NCBI GenBank assembly: GCA_016192435.1
Contig: JACPUD010000078.1
Span: 1 to 44,547, forward strand
From: Rhodocyclales bacterium
GTDB lineage: Bacteria > Pseudomonadota > Gammaproteobacteria > Burkholderiales > Rhodocyclaceae
DNA: 44,547 nt
Direction of reading: 5' to 3'
Below the pieces are notes generated by a model, which was given only the letters and a program-made list of their open reading frames with translations, was not told the origin of the DNA and did no database searches. Below, in pieces: positions 8,807 through 18,630 of the stretch (its first letter is position 1; the number at the start of each line of letters is the position of its first letter). Made by a program: the position numbers and the translations under genes.

Positions 8807-9457
8807 TCAGGATTCGTCGCTGTCGACTACGGCGTTGAACGCCATAGAGCGCCGCTCGCCGCGACCGCGGAACGGTTCGGCCACGTGCAGCAGCCATCCT
8901 GGAAACACGTAGAAATCGCCAACTTGCGGCTTGAAGCTGACCAGCGATTTCGACAAGCGCTGCTTTCCGCCAATCAGGAAATTGATATAGCCGGCCTGTC
9001 GACCCGAAATATAGGTTCTCTCCTCCTCCGCCTCGTCGACGACCGGCAGCTTGAGGTACAGCACTCCCGCGACATCCCCCGAGTGGAAATGCACCGGGCT
9101 AGGCGTTCCGGCGTACTGGCTGACGACCCAGAAAACATCGAAATCCACGCGCTCGGCGCGGCTGCCCTCTGCCCGCGCCAGATAACGCCTGACAAGTGCC
9201 GCCGTGTGATGCACGAGGGACTCGTCACCCCCTTCCGCAACGAAGTCGGCGGGCAACAGGAACTCGGTGCTCCGGTCCGGGAATACCCTGGAATCGGCGT
9301 AAGCGTTGAGGCGATCCACCAACTCCTGCGGCAATCGGAGTCTGGCGATCAGCGGCCCGAAGGGCGAGAAGAAGTCCAGCGACGGATCTGCGGCATCGAC
9401 CGCGCAAGGAGTCGTTTCAGCTTCATATCGTCGCAGTCGCCGGGTCGTCGATTCCAT
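8807..9457 (-). CDS. Putative 2OG-Fe(II) oxygenase
   Basis: A 216-residue protein resembling the small putative 2OG-Fe(II) oxygenase family of double-stranded beta-helix proteins. Metal-site candidates are His123/His125 and Asp128 in VHFHSGD, followed by GVLYLKLP, and the distal His191 in FPGWLLHVAEPF. Arg202/Arg203 in ERRSMAFNAVV would contact 2-oxoglutarate. The spacing of HxH/D, distal His and Arg fits that fold. It is the first gene of the minus-strand cassette. The likely reaction is hydroxylation of an unknown substrate. The start at 9457 has only a weak ribosome-binding site, but the next Met is too far in to be likely. Confidence 0.78.
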   Translation of the reverse strand: MESTTRRLRRYEAETTPCAVDAADPSLDFFSPFGPLIARLRLPQELVDRLNAYADSRVFPDRSTEFLLPADFVAEGGDESLVHHTAALVRRYLARAEGSRAERVDFDVFWVVSQYAGTPSPVHFHSGDVAGVLYLKLPVVDEAEEERTYISGRQAGYINFLIGGKQRLSKSLVSFKPQVGDFYVFPGWLLHVAEPFRGRGERRSMAFNAVVDSDES

Positions 9458-9536
9458 CGCCTATCGTCCAGTCAGCCATGCATCACGCCAGCCAACAGCA
9501 TTCGCCGACGGCGGCCCGCGCCGGATTTCAGACTAC

Positions 9537-9564
9537 ATATCAGGTACGGTTTACGCTCTGGCAA
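9537..9564 (-). promoter_or_regulatory. Candidate sigma-70 promoter of the tailoring cassette
   Basis: On the minus strand TTGCCA (9559-9564) and TGATAT (9537-9542) are 16 bases apart, about 80 bases upstream of the 2OG oxygenase start at 9457. Two good hexamers at near-ideal spacing make this the best promoter in the 9458-9699 divergent region. I saw no clear operator in that region. Confidence 0.45.
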
Positions 9565-9699
9565 TCTTACCTTGAAAGATCATGGTCGCATCCTGTCGCT
9601 TATCCTTGTCGCAAGTGTGGTAAAGCCGACGGGCTGCAACTAATTGGGCGGCTCTATGTCCTATGAATCGTTCGATCATTTGGCCAAACTGCGATAACC

Positions 9700-10206
9700 A
9701 TGCCGCATCGCGTCGCGTCGATCCTGCTTGCCCTTCTCCTCGGCGCATGCGCGAAGCCGGAACCGGCCCCGCCTGTGGCCGCGCCGCAGCCCGAACCGAA
9801 GTTGCCGCCGGTAATCATCGCGCCTGCGGTGCCCAAGGCAAAAAAACCCGGCCCGATTCCGACGCGGCCGCTGAACGTGAAGGCGGACTGCATTTTCCGC
9901 GACGAAGCCGGTTACAGCGGATCGATGAAGCTGGCCATCGAGCAAGCACGGGTTCGGTCCTTCGAGGCCAGCATCAATGTTCCCCGGCGCGGCAACTGCA
10001 GCTTTGATCTGAAGGATTTCCGCCAGACGCGGGACCTGCCGAACGTCGAACTGAACCACCTGCGCGACCGCTGCATCGTACGCGTTTGGGAGCAGGGCGA
10101 GCGGGTCACGGTCGCCTTCCAGGACTGTCAGAAGATGTGCACCGGCAATGCCTGGGAAGGCCTCTGGCCCATCCTGACCGACACCCGCGACGGTACTTGC
10201 GCCTGA
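9700..10206 (+). CDS. Small proline-rich lipoprotein
   Basis: A 168-residue exported lipoprotein. The signal peptide MPHRVASILLALLLGAC ends in a lipobox (LGAC, lipidated Cys17). A proline/lysine-rich linker (about residues 18-55) follows, then a small globular domain with five further cysteines, including CIFRDEAGYSG, GNCSFDLKDF, RCIVRVWEQGERV and CQKMC. The domain looks like a disulphide-stabilised periplasmic module and I cannot name its family. Transcription is divergent from the tailoring cassette, so membership of that system is not shown. The ribosome-binding site is weak. Confidence 0.75.
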   Translation: MPHRVASILLALLLGACAKPEPAPPVAAPQPEPKLPPVIIAPAVPKAKKPGPIPTRPLNVKADCIFRDEAGYSGSMKLAIEQARVRSFEASINVPRRGNCSFDLKDFRQTRDLPNVELNHLRDRCIVRVWEQGERVTVAFQDCQKMCTGNAWEGLWPILTDTRDGTCA

Positions 10207-10248
10207 GTCTGCGCGACACCGGTTCGGAATAGGTCCGTACCTAGAAAG

Positions 10249-10794
10249 TCAGGGTTTTGGTTCAGGGCAGAAACCGAAAAAATCCGCGACATCGCTACGC
10301 CGGATGGGCTGCACGGGCAGGCCATGCCAGACCACGGCAGAACAACCGCACATGGTTTCGAGCAAGGCCTCCTCGTCAGCGAGTTGTCCGGTCGCGTCCC
10401 TACACGCGGCAATGAATGCCGGCAGGTCGCGGTCGTCGAGCAACCCGACGCCCAGGGCGGTCTGCAGGAGCACGTTGCCTTCCTCATCGAGATAGGCGGC
10501 GCTGGCGTGACCCGCTGCGACTCCGGTGTGTGCGGTCAAGCGATCGTCGAGCTCAAGTCGCAATACAAACGGTGTGTAGTCGAGAGCGACGAACACCGCC
10601 TGAGGTCCATTGCGAACAATCCAGTTGCCGTATTCATCGGCGGCATAACGGCTGTTGATGAAAGCAAGCAGGCCGGCGTGGCTGATGCCTTCCCCTTTCA
10701 ACTTCCAGCACCCGCGCCGGTCGAGCGACAGCCAGCCGTAGCAGGCGGGTATCGTGGGCCACTTCAGGACGGCAGAAGGATCCAAGCCAGGCAT
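10249..10794 (-). CDS. Conserved hypothetical protein (possibly DUF2944-type)
   Basis: A 181-residue soluble protein without signal or membrane segments. It begins MPGLDPSAVLKWPTIPACYGWLSLDRRG and contains ISHAGLLAFINSRYAADEYGNWIVRNGPQ, FVRLELDD-like strands and HTGV, and ends FFGFCPEPKP. The Trp/Gly-rich start (WP.VP.CYGWLSLDRRG) is typical of a conserved proteobacterial family of unknown function. I recall this as DUF2944 but cannot confirm it. It lies 68 bases downstream of slyD with a strong hairpin between, so it may be expressed separately or by read-through. Confidence 0.7.
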   Translation of the reverse strand: MPGLDPSAVLKWPTIPACYGWLSLDRRGCWKLKGEGISHAGLLAFINSRYAADEYGNWIVRNGPQAVFVALDYTPFVLRLELDDRLTAHTGVAAGHASAAYLDEEGNVLLQTALGVGLLDDRDLPAFIAACRDATGQLADEEALLETMCGCSAVVWHGLPVQPIRRSDVADFFGFCPEPKP

Positions 10795-10821
10795 GGGTCA
10801 ATGCCCTCGCCAATAGCGGCA

Positions 10822-10838
10822 AGGGGGCCATGCCCCCT
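10822..10838 (-). terminator. GC hairpin downstream of slyD
   Basis: A 7-bp perfect stem (AGGGGGC / GCCCCCT) with a 3-base loop sits 25 bases after the slyD stop. It has no U-run, so it is more likely a mRNA 3'-end stabiliser or an attenuating hairpin than a full intrinsic terminator. Confidence 0.4.
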
Positions 10839-10862
10839 CACCCACACGAACGTCGATCCGCT

Positions 10863-11345
10863 TCAGTGGTGATGCCCGTGTTCGCCATGAACATGGCCGT
10901 GAGTAACTTCTTCGTTTGTCGCAGCGCGTACGCCGGTCACGGTGCAGGAGAACAGCAGGGCAATGCCGGCCAGCGGATGGTTGCCATCGACCACAACCTT
11001 GTCGTCCGCAATGTCGGTGATGGTGAACAGCATATCTTCATCTTCGCCATCTTCGCTGCCGCGCTCGAACTGCATGCCGACTTCGATGTTCTCGGGAAAC
11101 AGCTGGCGCGACTCGATGGCGACCAGTTCGGCGTCATATTCGCCAAATGCGTCCTCGGGTTCCAGTTTCACTTCCAGGGCGTCACCCACGGCTTTGCCCT
11201 GAAGTTCTTCCTCGATCCGATCGAAAATTCCGCCGTAGCCGCCATGCAGGTAGACCAGCGGTGCCGCGCCTTCGTCAATGGAAGTTCCATCAACGTCCTT
11301 GACGCTGTAATTGAGAGTGACGACGGTGTTCCTAGCGATGAGCAT
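10863..11345 (-). CDS. slyD: FKBP-type peptidyl-prolyl isomerase SlyD
   Basis: A 160-residue SlyD-like protein: cis-trans prolyl isomerase, chaperone and probable Ni(II)-binding protein. MLIARNTVVTLNYSVKDVDG starts the FKBP domain. LVYLHGGYGGIFDRIEEELQGKAVGD is the FKBP catalytic stretch, EDAFGEYD and QLFPENIEVGMQFE belong to the insert-in-flap domain, and VVVDGNHPLAG closes it. The C-terminus is His-rich (HGHVHGEHGHHH) but much shorter than in E. coli SlyD. The start at 11345 has AAGGAAAG upstream; the frame is open to 11417. Its first codons overlap the end of the peroxiredoxin gene by 14 bases, so the two are co-expressed. Confidence 0.93.
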   Translation of the reverse strand: MLIARNTVVTLNYSVKDVDGTSIDEGAAPLVYLHGGYGGIFDRIEEELQGKAVGDALEVKLEPEDAFGEYDAELVAIESRQLFPENIEVGMQFERGSEDGEDEDMLFTITDIADDKVVVDGNHPLAGIALLFSCTVTGVRAATNEEVTHGHVHGEHGHHH

Positions 11346-11826
11346 GTTGCTTTCCTTTGCCGTTGAGGCCTTTAACAAGTTGATAAACCTCGGCGGCATG
11401 CCCTTTCGGATGCACATCGTAGAGGGCGTGACGAACGATGCCTTCCTTATCGACGACGAATGTGGAACGTATTACACAGAGCTTCTTGTGGCCGTCCCGT
11501 TCGCGAAACTGGGATACGCCGAACTTGCGACAGACGTCGCCTTCCTCGTCCGACAAGAGCCGCACCGACAGGCCGTGTTTGTCGCGAAAATCCGCGTGAG
11601 AAAGGCAATCGTCACGCGAGACGCCGAGCACGACGCAGTCCAAACGCGCGAATTCGTTTTCGTGATCCGAGAAATCAGCGGCCTCCAGGGTGCAATAGGG
11701 GGTTCCGTCGCGCGGATAGAAAAACAGCACGGCATGTTGGCGCCCGCGCAGCGAGCCAAAATCGAACCACTCCATATCGGCGTCGGGCAACGAAAACTCC
11801 GGCGCTTTTTCACCTTGATGCAGCAT
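11332..11826 (-). CDS. Peroxiredoxin, BCP/PrxQ-like, lacking the usual resolving cysteine
   Basis: A 164-residue thiol peroxidase of the AhpC/TSA family. DGTPYCTLEAADF carries the peroxidatic Cys45 in the conserved Pro-x-x-x-Thr/Ser-x-x-Cys-type site. In E. coli BCP the resolving cysteine sits five residues later (CTxEACxF); here that position is Ala50. Other cysteines (64, 74, 99, 117) could resolve the sulphenate, or the enzyme may be of the 1-Cys type. The start at 11826 has AAGGAG eight bases upstream. It overlaps slyD downstream, pairing a peroxide-reducing enzyme with a chaperone-isomerase. Confidence 0.9.
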   Translation of the reverse strand: MLHQGEKAPEFSLPDADMEWFDFGSLRGRQHAVLFFYPRDGTPYCTLEAADFSDHENEFARLDCVVLGVSRDDCLSHADFRDKHGLSVRLLSDEEGDVCRKFGVSQFRERDGHKKLCVIRSTFVVDKEGIVRHALYDVHPKGHAAEVYQLVKGLNGKGKQHAHR

Positions 11827-11883
11827 GTGGTTCTCCTTCTTCGGCGAACTCGGTTCATTCTAACCGAGTCTACCGGGAAGGAA

Positions 11884-13032
11884 TCAAATGCGGCGATCCT
11901 CCGCGTCGAGGCCTAGCGCATCCTCGTGCCGATGCGGGCTGGCAAGGTAATCGAGGGAGCGCATTTCGATCAGGCGACTCACGGTGCGCTTGAATTCGCC
12001 GGCCTGGACGCCCTGCGTGTACAGCTCTTCGGCCGGACAGGCGGCGCCGATAATCAGCTTGACGCGGTGGTCGTAGAGCACGTCGACCAGCCAGGTGAAA
12101 CGCCTCGCCTCGCTGGCCATGTCGGCCCCCATGCGCGGCACCTTCGAGAGAAACAAAGTGTGGTGCCGATTGGCCAGCCAGAGATAGTCGTTCTGCGAAC
12201 GCGGACCGCCGCACAGCGTCGCGAAATCGAACCAGATCACGCCGGGTGCGCGGTGCAGCACCGGCAGCTGCCGGCCCAGCACGTCGACCGGCTGCGCGTG
12301 CCCGGGGCCGCCCGAGATTTTCCTGAACGTCTGCTCGATGACCGCTTCGGCTGCGGCATCGTCGTTCGCGATGAATACCTGGGCCTGCTCCAGCGCCCGC
12401 AAACGATAATCGATTCCGGCATCGATCTCGATCACATCCAGTTGTCGCCGCAACAGAGCTATGGTCGGCAGGAATAGTTCGCGCTGCAGGCCGTTCGGAT
12501 AGAGCCCGTCCGGCGCATAGTTGGAGGTGATGCAGAACACCACGCCGGCGTCGAACAGGGCCTGCATCAGGCGGCCCAGCATCATGGCGTCGGCGATGTC
12601 GGCGACGTGGAACTCGTCGAAGCACATCAGGCGGGTTTCCCGCGCGATGCGCGCAGCGACTTGCGCCAGCGGATCGGATTGGTTGCGATGCGCGCGCAGG
12701 GACTCGTGAATCTCACGCATGAAGGCATGGAAATGCACGCGGCGCTTGCGCCGGTAGGGCACGGCGGCGAAGAAGCAATCCATCAAGAAGCTCTTGCCGC
12801 GCCCCACCCCGCCCCAGAACCAGACGCCGCGCGGGAGTTCGGGATTGACCAGCAGCTTGCGCAGGCGGCTGCGCCGCGCCGCCTTGAGCGCCAGAAGCTC
12901 GTCGTAGAACTGCTGCAGGCGCCGGGCCGCGACAAGCTGTGCCGGATCGGCCTCGATGCCGCGCGCGGCCAGCGCGGCATTGAAGCCTTCGATCATGCCG
13001 TCCTTGGGGACTTTGAGGATTCTGTGGGGCAT
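11884..13032 (-). CDS. zapE: Cell division protein ZapE / AFG1-like ATPase
   Basis: About 382 residues. It is an AFG1-family P-loop ATPase; in E. coli ZapE associates with FtsZ and the divisome, and homologues act in mitochondrial quality control. Walker A is GGVGRGKS (about residues 74-81), Walker B LMCFDEFHVADI, and sensor region CITSNYAPDGLY. VHFHAFMREIHE, WFDFATLCGGPRSQNDYLWLA and FTWLVDVLYDHRVKLII are family signatures. The start is uncertain: 13032 (MPHRIL) is used here, but 12996 (MIEGFNAAL) has a better ribosome-binding site (AAGGA), and the frame is open to 13194. It follows lpdA across a strong hairpin. Confidence 0.9.
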   Translation of the reverse strand: MPHRILKVPKDGMIEGFNAALAARGIEADPAQLVAARRLQQFYDELLALKAARRSRLRKLLVNPELPRGVWFWGGVGRGKSFLMDCFFAAVPYRRKRRVHFHAFMREIHESLRAHRNQSDPLAQVAARIARETRLMCFDEFHVADIADAMMLGRLMQALFDAGVVFCITSNYAPDGLYPNGLQRELFLPTIALLRRQLDVIEIDAGIDYRLRALEQAQVFIANDDAAAEAVIEQTFRKISGGPGHAQPVDVLGRQLPVLHRAPGVIWFDFATLCGGPRSQNDYLWLANRHHTLFLSKVPRMGADMASEARRFTWLVDVLYDHRVKLIIGAACPAEELYTQGVQAGEFKRTVSRLIEMRSLDYLASPHRHEDALGLDAEDRRI

Positions 13033-13040
13033 CAATGACA

Positions 13041-13068
13041 AGGGCGGCCGGACTGACCCGGCCGCCCT
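13041..13068 (-). terminator. 11-bp perfect hairpin between lpdA and zapE
   Basis: AGGGCGGCCGG (13041-13051) and CCGGCCGCCCT (13058-13068) are exact reverse complements around a 6-base loop, 20-47 bases after the lpdA stop. The following minus-strand bases are only moderately T-rich (TGTCATTG). It probably ends or attenuates the TCA transcript before zapE. Confidence 0.6.
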
Positions 13069-13087
13069 GATAGGACAGGCAACAGGT

Positions 13088-14515
13088 TCAGAAGTGCAGC
13101 GCGCGCTTGTCGACGGCCAGCGACGCTTCGTGCATGGCCTCGGACAAGGTCGGATGGGCGTGACAAATGCGGGCGATATCCTCCGAGGCAGCATTGAACT
13201 CCATCGCCACCACGGCCTCGGCGATCAGCTCGGATGCATTGTTGCCGATCACATGGACGCCGAGAATGCGGTCGGTCTTGGCGCAGGCGATCATCTTGAC
13301 GAAGCCGGTGGTATCGCCCTGCCCCAAGGCGCGGCCGTTGGCGGCAAAGGGTATCTGGCCGGTGCGGTATTCGACGCCTTCATTCTTCAACTGCTGTTCG
13401 GTCTTGCCGACCCAGGCGATTTCGGGGTGCGTGTAGATGACCCAGGGCACGGTATCCAGGTTGACATGGCCCTTCTGCCCGGCGATGCATTCGGCCACCA
13501 TGACGCCCTCTTCCATGCTCTTGTGCGCCAGCATCGGTCCGGGTACGACGTCACCGACGGCCCAGACATTGGGCAGGTTGGTGCGGCAGTTCTTGTCCAC
13601 CGTGATGTAGCCACGCGGGTTGATCGCCAGACCGACATTCTCGCCGCCGAGCCCCTCGGTGTGCGGTACCCGCCCGACGGAAACAATCAGGCGGTCGCAC
13701 TGCAGGGTACGGGTTTCATCCCCGAGTTCATATTCGACGCTGATGCCCTTCTTGCCGGTTTCGACCTTGGTGATCTTGACGCCGAGCTGGATGTCGAGAC
13801 CCTGCTTCTGGGTAAAAACCTTCCAGGCTTCCTTGGCCACGGCCTGGTCGGCCGAACCGAGGAAATCCGGTAGCGCTTCGAGTATCGTCACCTCCGAACC
13901 CAGACGCTTCCAAACCGAACCGAGTTCCAGGCCGATCACGCCGGCACCGATCACGCCGAGACGCTTCGGCGTGGCATCGAAGGCTAGGGCACCGACGTTG
14001 TCGCAGATCAGCTGGTTATCGACTGGAATTCCGGGCAGATGCCGTGCCTTCGAACCGGTGGCGACGACGACATGCGTGGCTTCGACGATCTCGCCATTGA
14101 CGTCGATCCGCCAGCGCTCCTCCTCGCGGTTCACGAACTTGCCGTGACCGGGCAGCAGGGTGACCTTGTTCTTCTTGAACAGACCCTTGATGCCGCCGGT
14201 GAGCTGACCGACGATGTTGTCCTTGCGTTTCATCATGGTCGCCACGTCCATCTTGACGCCGCTGACGGAAATTCCGTGCATGACGAAGGAATGGTTGGCC
14301 TGTTCAAAGAGTTCCGAGGATTGCAGCAGCGCCTTGGAGGGAATGCAGCCGACATTGAGGCAGGTGCCGCCCAGGCGCACTTCGCCCTTCGGATCCGCAT
14401 AAGCCTCGGATTCGATGCAGGCCGTGGCCAGGCCGAGCTGCGCAGCGCGTATCGCCGCCACATAACCGCCGGGACCGCCGCCGATCACCACCACGTCGAA
14501 TTGCTTGTTTGCCAT
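13088..14515 (-). CDS. lpdA: Dihydrolipoyl dehydrogenase (E3)
   Basis: A 475-residue flavoprotein that reoxidises the dihydrolipoyl groups of the E2 component with NAD+, the final step of the 2-oxoglutarate dehydrogenase complex encoded just upstream. It shows the FAD-binding GGGPGG (12-17), the redox disulphide [13 protein letters not shown] (Cys52, Cys57), the NAD-binding [13 protein letters not shown], the second FAD segment [20 protein letters not shown], and the C-terminal [13 protein letters not shown] with the catalytic His. Length is normal. It lies 10 bases after odhB in the same run. There is no N-terminal lipoyl domain, unlike some pyruvate dehydrogenase E3s, which fits service to OGDH. 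Confidence 0.96.
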   Translation of the reverse strand: MANKQFDVVVIGGGPGGYVAAIRAAQLGLATACIESEAYADPKGEVRLGGTCLNVGCIPSKALLQSSELFEQANHSFVMHGISVSGVKMDVATMMKRKDNIVGQLTGGIKGLFKKNKVTLLPGHGKFVNREEERWRIDVNGEIVEATHVVVATGSKARHLPGIPVDNQLICDNVGALAFDATPKRLGVIGAGVIGLELGSVWKRLGSEVTILEALPDFLGSADQAVAKEAWKVFTQKQGLDIQLGVKITKVETGKKGISVEYELGDETRTLQCDRLIVSVGRVPHTEGLGGENVGLAINPRGYITVDKNCRTNLPNVWAVGDVVPGPMLAHKSMEEGVMVAECIAGQKGHVNLDTVPWVIYTHPEIAWVGKTEQQLKNEGVEYRTGQIPFAANGRALGQGDTTGFVKMIACAKTDRILGVHVIGNNASELIAEAVVAMEFNAASEDIARICHAHPTLSEAMHEASLAVDKRALHF

Positions 14516-14525
14516 GGCGGTTTCC

Positions 14526-15761
14526 TCAGACGTCGAGCAGGAGGCGGGCCGGATCTTCCAGCGCTTCCTTCATGGTGACCAGGCCCAGCACCGCCTCGCG
14601 ACCATCGATGATGCGATGGTCGTAGGACATGGCGAGGTAGTTGATCGGGCGGATCACGATCTGGCCGTTCTCGACTACGGCGCGGTCCTTGGTCGCATGC
14701 ACGCCGAGGATGGCCGACTGCGGCGGATTGATGATCGGCGTCGACAGCATCGAGCCGAACACGCCGCCGTTCGAAATGGAGAAGGTGCCGCCGCTGAGGT
14801 CCTCCAGGGAAAGCTTGCCGTCCTTGGCCTTGGCGCCGAATTCGGCGATCTTCTTCTCGATCTGGGCCAGGCTCATCTGGTCGGCGTCGCGCAGGATCGG
14901 CACCACCAGGCCGCGCGGACTGCCGACCGCGATGCCGATGTCGAAGTAGCCGTGATAGACGATGTCGTTGCCGTCCACCGAGGCGTTGATCACCGGGTAC
15001 TTCTTCAGCGCCGCAACCGCGGCCTTGACGAAGAAGGACATGAAGCCGAGCTTGACGCCGTGTTCCTTCTCGAACTTGTCCTGGTACTTCTTGCGCATTT
15101 CCATCACCGGGGCCATGTTGACCTCGTTGAAGGTGGTCAGGATCGCGTTGGTGGATTGCGACTGCACCAGGCGCTCGGCGACGCGGGCACGCAGGCGCGA
15201 CATCGGCACGCGCTGCTCGGGGCGATCGGCAATGATGGCATCGGCATTGACGACGTTGGGTTGCGGCAGGGCCGGCTTGGCGGCAAGAGTTGGCGCTGGC
15301 GACACGGCGGCTGCCGGTGCGGCGGCCGCCGGCCGGGCTGCGCCGCTGACGTCTTCCTTGAGAATGCGGCCGCCGCGGCCACTGCCCTGCACATCGGCGG
15401 CAGCAATGCTCTTTTCATCCATGATCTTGCGCGCCGCCGGCATCGCCGTCGCGGCCGTAGCCGGGGCCGGTGCAGCGGCTGCGGCCGGCTTGGCGGCGGC
15501 AGGGGCCGCCACGGCGCCCTTGGCCTCGGTGTCCAGTTGGGCAATGACTTCGCCCGAGGCCACGGTCTCACCGTTGGCCTTGATGATCCTGACGATCACA
15601 CCGCTGTCCGGCGCGGGCAGTTCCAGAACCACCTTGTCGGTTTCGATATCGATCAGGTTCTGATCGCGGGTGACGACGTCGCCCTCCTTGACATGCCAGG
15701 CCGACAGGGTGGCTTCGGCCACCGATTCGGACAACTGGGGTACTTTGACTTCGATCAGCAT
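14526..15761 (-). CDS. odhB: 2-oxoglutarate dehydrogenase E2, dihydrolipoyl succinyltransferase
   Basis: The 411-residue core of the 2-oxoglutarate dehydrogenase complex, transferring succinyl from lipoamide to CoA. The N-terminal lipoyl domain carries the lipoylated lysine in IETDKVVLE (Lys43). A long Ala/Pro linker follows, then the E1/E3-binding domain ([29 protein letters not shown]), another Ala-rich linker, and the catalytic domain ending [12 protein letters not shown] with the active-site His. The start at 15761 has GGAG upstream and gives the standard [14 protein letters not shown]. It is 10 bases downstream of odhA. Confidence 0.96.
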   Translation of the reverse strand: MLIEVKVPQLSESVAEATLSAWHVKEGDVVTRDQNLIDIETDKVVLELPAPDSGVIVRIIKANGETVASGEVIAQLDTEAKGAVAAPAAAKPAAAAAPAPATAATAMPAARKIMDEKSIAAADVQGSGRGGRILKEDVSGAARPAAAAPAAAVSPAPTLAAKPALPQPNVVNADAIIADRPEQRVPMSRLRARVAERLVQSQSTNAILTTFNEVNMAPVMEMRKKYQDKFEKEHGVKLGFMSFFVKAAVAALKKYPVINASVDGNDIVYHGYFDIGIAVGSPRGLVVPILRDADQMSLAQIEKKIAEFGAKAKDGKLSLEDLSGGTFSISNGGVFGSMLSTPIINPPQSAILGVHATKDRAVVENGQIVIRPINYLAMSYDHRIIDGREAVLGLVTMKEALEDPARLLLDV

Positions 15762-15771
15762 GATTTCTCCG

Positions 15772-18600
15772 TTATTCCTTGATGCCCAGGGCGGCGTTGA
15801 CCACTTCTTTCTGCTGCAGGACGTGCTTGGCGGCATAGCCGACGGCCGGCGAGGCCGACGCCGGGCGAGCGACCACGTCGAGCGTCTGGCCCTTCTTGAT
15901 GAGCTCCGACAGGCGATGGTGCTTGGCATACCACGCGCCCTGATTCAGCGGCTCTTCCTGGCACCAGATCAGTTCCTTGAGATTCGGATACTTCTTCATC
16001 TCCTCGGCGAGCCGGTTATCGTCGAAGGGATACAGCTGCTCGACTCGGACCAGCACCACGTTGTCGATCTTCTTTTCCCGACGCGCGGCGAGCAGATCGA
16101 AAAAGACCTTGCCGGCGCAGGTGATCATGCGCGTCACCTTCTTCGCCTCGACCTTGTCGACTTCGCCGATGATGGTCTGGAAGGTGCCATTGGCCAGCTC
16201 TTCGAGCGAACTCGTGGCGTCCTTGTGGCGCAGCAGCGATTTCGGTGTCATGACGATCAGCGGCTTGCGCTGCTTTCTCAACATCTGCCGGCGCAGCATG
16301 TGATAGACCTGCGCCGCGTTGGACGGCACGCAGACTTCCCAGTTGAACTCGGCCGACAACTGCATGTAGCGCTCGAGGCGCGCCGACGAATGTTCCGGGC
16401 CCTGACCCTCGTAGCCGTGCGGCAGCAGCAGCACCAGGCCGCAGCCCCGGCCCCACTTGGCTTCGCCGGAGGACAGGAACTGGTCGATGACCACCTGGGC
16501 ACCGTTGGCGAAATCGCCGAACTGCGCTTCCCAGATCACCATTTCGTTCGGTGCCGCCGTGGCGAAGCCGTATTCGAAGGCCAGCACCGCTTCCTCGGAC
16601 AGCACTGAGTCGAAGCACATGAAGCGGCCCTGGTTTTCCTGGATGTTTTGCAGCGGCCAGTAGGTGCCTTCGTCCCACTTCTCGCGATTCTGGTCGTGCA
16701 AGGCGGCGTGACGGTGGAAGAAGGTGCCGCGCCCGACGTCCTCACCGGAGACGCGAATGTTGTAGCCGGCGGCGACCAGCGAGGCGTAGGCCAGGTTTTC
16801 GCCCATGCCCCAGTCGACGGGCAGCTTGCCTTCGCCCATCAACCGGCGGTCGTCGATGATCTTCTGCACGCGCGAATGCAGGGTGAAATTGGATGGAATA
16901 TCGGTCAGGCGCGTCGCCAGGCGCTGCATCTCGCTCATCGATACGGTGGTGTCGCATTTTTCCGTATAAGACACGTCGATGTAAGGCGTCCAGTCGATCG
17001 AGAACTTGCTCTGGTAGTCGCTGATCACCGGGTCGATCAGGTGCCGCCCTTCGTCCAGGGCGGCACGGTAGTCCTTGATCATCTGCTCGGCATCGCCCTG
17101 GCCGATCACGCCCTGCGCCGCCAGCTTTTCGGCATACAGCTTGCGCGTGCCCGGATGCTGGGCGACCTTCTTGTACATCAGCGGCTGGGTCACCATCGGC
17201 TCGTCCTGCTCGTTGTGGCCGAGCTTGCGGAAGCAGACGATGTCGATGACCACGTCCTTCTTGAATTCCTGGCGGAACTCCATGGCGACCTGGGTCACCA
17301 GCGCCACGGCTTCCGGGTCGTCGCCATTGACGTGGAAAATCGGCGCTTCGATCATCTTGAAGATGTCGGTGCAATACAGCGAAGAGCGGTAATCGCGCAG
17401 GTCGGAGGTGGTGAAGCCGATCTGGTTGTTTACCACGATATGCACGGTGCCACCCGTGCCATAGCCGCGCGTGTTGGAGAAGTTGAGCATCTCCTGGTTC
17501 ACGCCCTGGCCGGCGACCGCGGCATCGCCGTGGATCAGCACCGGCAGCGCCTGGACTTTGCCTTCGGCGCCGCGGCGCACCTGGCGCGCATAGACCGATC
17601 CGGCCACCACCGGATTGACGATTTCGAGATGCGACGGATTGAATGCCAGCGTCAGATGCACCGGACCGCCCGGCGTGCCGACGTCGGAGGAGTAGCCCAT
17701 GTGGTACTTGACGTCGCCGGCCGAGAGCGCCGATTTCTTCTTGCCTTCGAACTCGTCGAACAGCATCGAGGGCTGCTTGCCCAGGGTGTTGACCAGCACG
17801 TTGAGGCGGCCGCGATGGGCCATGCCGATGACCATTTCCTGCACGCCGACCATGCCGGCGGTGCGGATCAACTGGTCCATGGCGACGATCAAGGCCTCGC
17901 CGCCTTCGAGCGAGAAACGCTTCTGGCCGACGTACCTGGTGTGCAGGTAGCGTTCGAGTGTCTCGGCGTGGGTCAGTTGCACCAGGAAACGCTTCTTGTC
18001 TTCGGCGCTGTAGGCCGGCGTCGCACGCAGCGGTTCCAGTTTGCCTTGCAGCCAACGCTTCTGGCCGACATCGGACAGATACATGAACTCGGCCCCGATG
18101 GTGCCGCAGAAGGTCTGCCGGCAGGCCTCGAGGATCTCGCGCAGAGTCGCCGTATCGGGTACCGCGGCAAAGGAGCCGGTCTGGAATACCTGGCCCAGGT
18201 CGGCCTCGGTGAAACCGTAATGAGAGGGTTCGAGTTCGGGAATCGCGGGACGCTCGCTGCGCTTCAGGGGATCGAGCTGCGCCCAGCGGTTGCCGAGGAA
18301 GCGGTAGGCATTGATCATCTGCAGCACCTTGACCTGCTTGCCATCGGAGCTGGCGGCGCGGGACGAAGCCTGCAAGGTGCCTTCCTTCGCCCGCTGGGCG
18401 AAGGAGGTGATCACCGGATAGTGGGCCACGTCGGGGCCCGTGTAGTTGCCGGCACCGGGCAAGGTGCCGAGCTTGTCGAAATAGTCGCGCCAGGCCGGCT
18501 CGACCGAGCCCGGATTGACGAGATAAGCGTCGTAGAGTTCCTCGATGTAAGGCGTATTGGTGCCGAACAGATACGAGTTGGACAGCATCTGCTTCATCAT
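15772..18600 (-). CDS. odhA: 2-oxoglutarate dehydrogenase E1 component
   Basis: A 942-residue thiamine-diphosphate enzyme that decarboxylates 2-oxoglutarate and hands succinyl to the E2 lipoyl group. Recognisable segments include the N-terminal [18 protein letters not shown] (the E2-interacting tail), [26 protein letters not shown] with the ThDP/Mg site, [47 protein letters not shown] and [20 protein letters not shown]. Two Met codons are tandem at the start, and AGGTGA precedes the first. It lies just after a poly-U terminator that follows gltA, so it may need read-through or its own weak promoter. Confidence 0.97.
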   Translation of the reverse strand: MMKQMLSNSYLFGTNTPYIEELYDAYLVNPGSVEPAWRDYFDKLGTLPGAGNYTGPDVAHYPVITSFAQRAKEGTLQASSRAASSDGKQVKVLQMINAYRFLGNRWAQLDPLKRSERPAIPELEPSHYGFTEADLGQVFQTGSFAAVPDTATLREILEACRQTFCGTIGAEFMYLSDVGQKRWLQGKLEPLRATPAYSAEDKKRFLVQLTHAETLERYLHTRYVGQKRFSLEGGEALIVAMDQLIRTAGMVGVQEMVIGMAHRGRLNVLVNTLGKQPSMLFDEFEGKKKSALSAGDVKYHMGYSSDVGTPGGPVHLTLAFNPSHLEIVNPVVAGSVYARQVRRGAEGKVQALPVLIHGDAAVAGQGVNQEMLNFSNTRGYGTGGTVHIVVNNQIGFTTSDLRDYRSSLYCTDIFKMIEAPIFHVNGDDPEAVALVTQVAMEFRQEFKKDVVIDIVCFRKLGHNEQDEPMVTQPLMYKKVAQHPGTRKLYAEKLAAQGVIGQGDAEQMIKDYRAALDEGRHLIDPVISDYQSKFSIDWTPYIDVSYTEKCDTTVSMSEMQRLATRLTDIPSNFTLHSRVQKIIDDRRLMGEGKLPVDWGMGENLAYASLVAAGYNIRVSGEDVGRGTFFHRHAALHDQNREKWDEGTYWPLQNIQENQGRFMCFDSVLSEEAVLAFEYGFATAAPNEMVIWEAQFGDFANGAQVVIDQFLSSGEAKWGRGCGLVLLLPHGYEGQGPEHSSARLERYMQLSAEFNWEVCVPSNAAQVYHMLRRQMLRKQRKPLIVMTPKSLLRHKDATSSLEELANGTFQTIIGEVDKVEAKKVTRMITCAGKVFFDLLAARREKKIDNVVLVRVEQLYPFDDNRLAEEMKKYPNLKELIWCQEEPLNQGAWYAKHHRLSELIKKGQTLDVVARPASASPAVGYAAKHVLQQKEVVNAALGIKE

Positions 18601-18630
18601 TGCATCACCTGATTCTGAATGGGGTAGAGC

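Noticed and set aside
16648..18612. Long plus-strand frame (654 codons) opposite odhA
   Set aside because: It lies over a clear odhA. Its translation is His/Arg/Gln-rich low-complexity with no family match, as expected of high-GC antisense frames.
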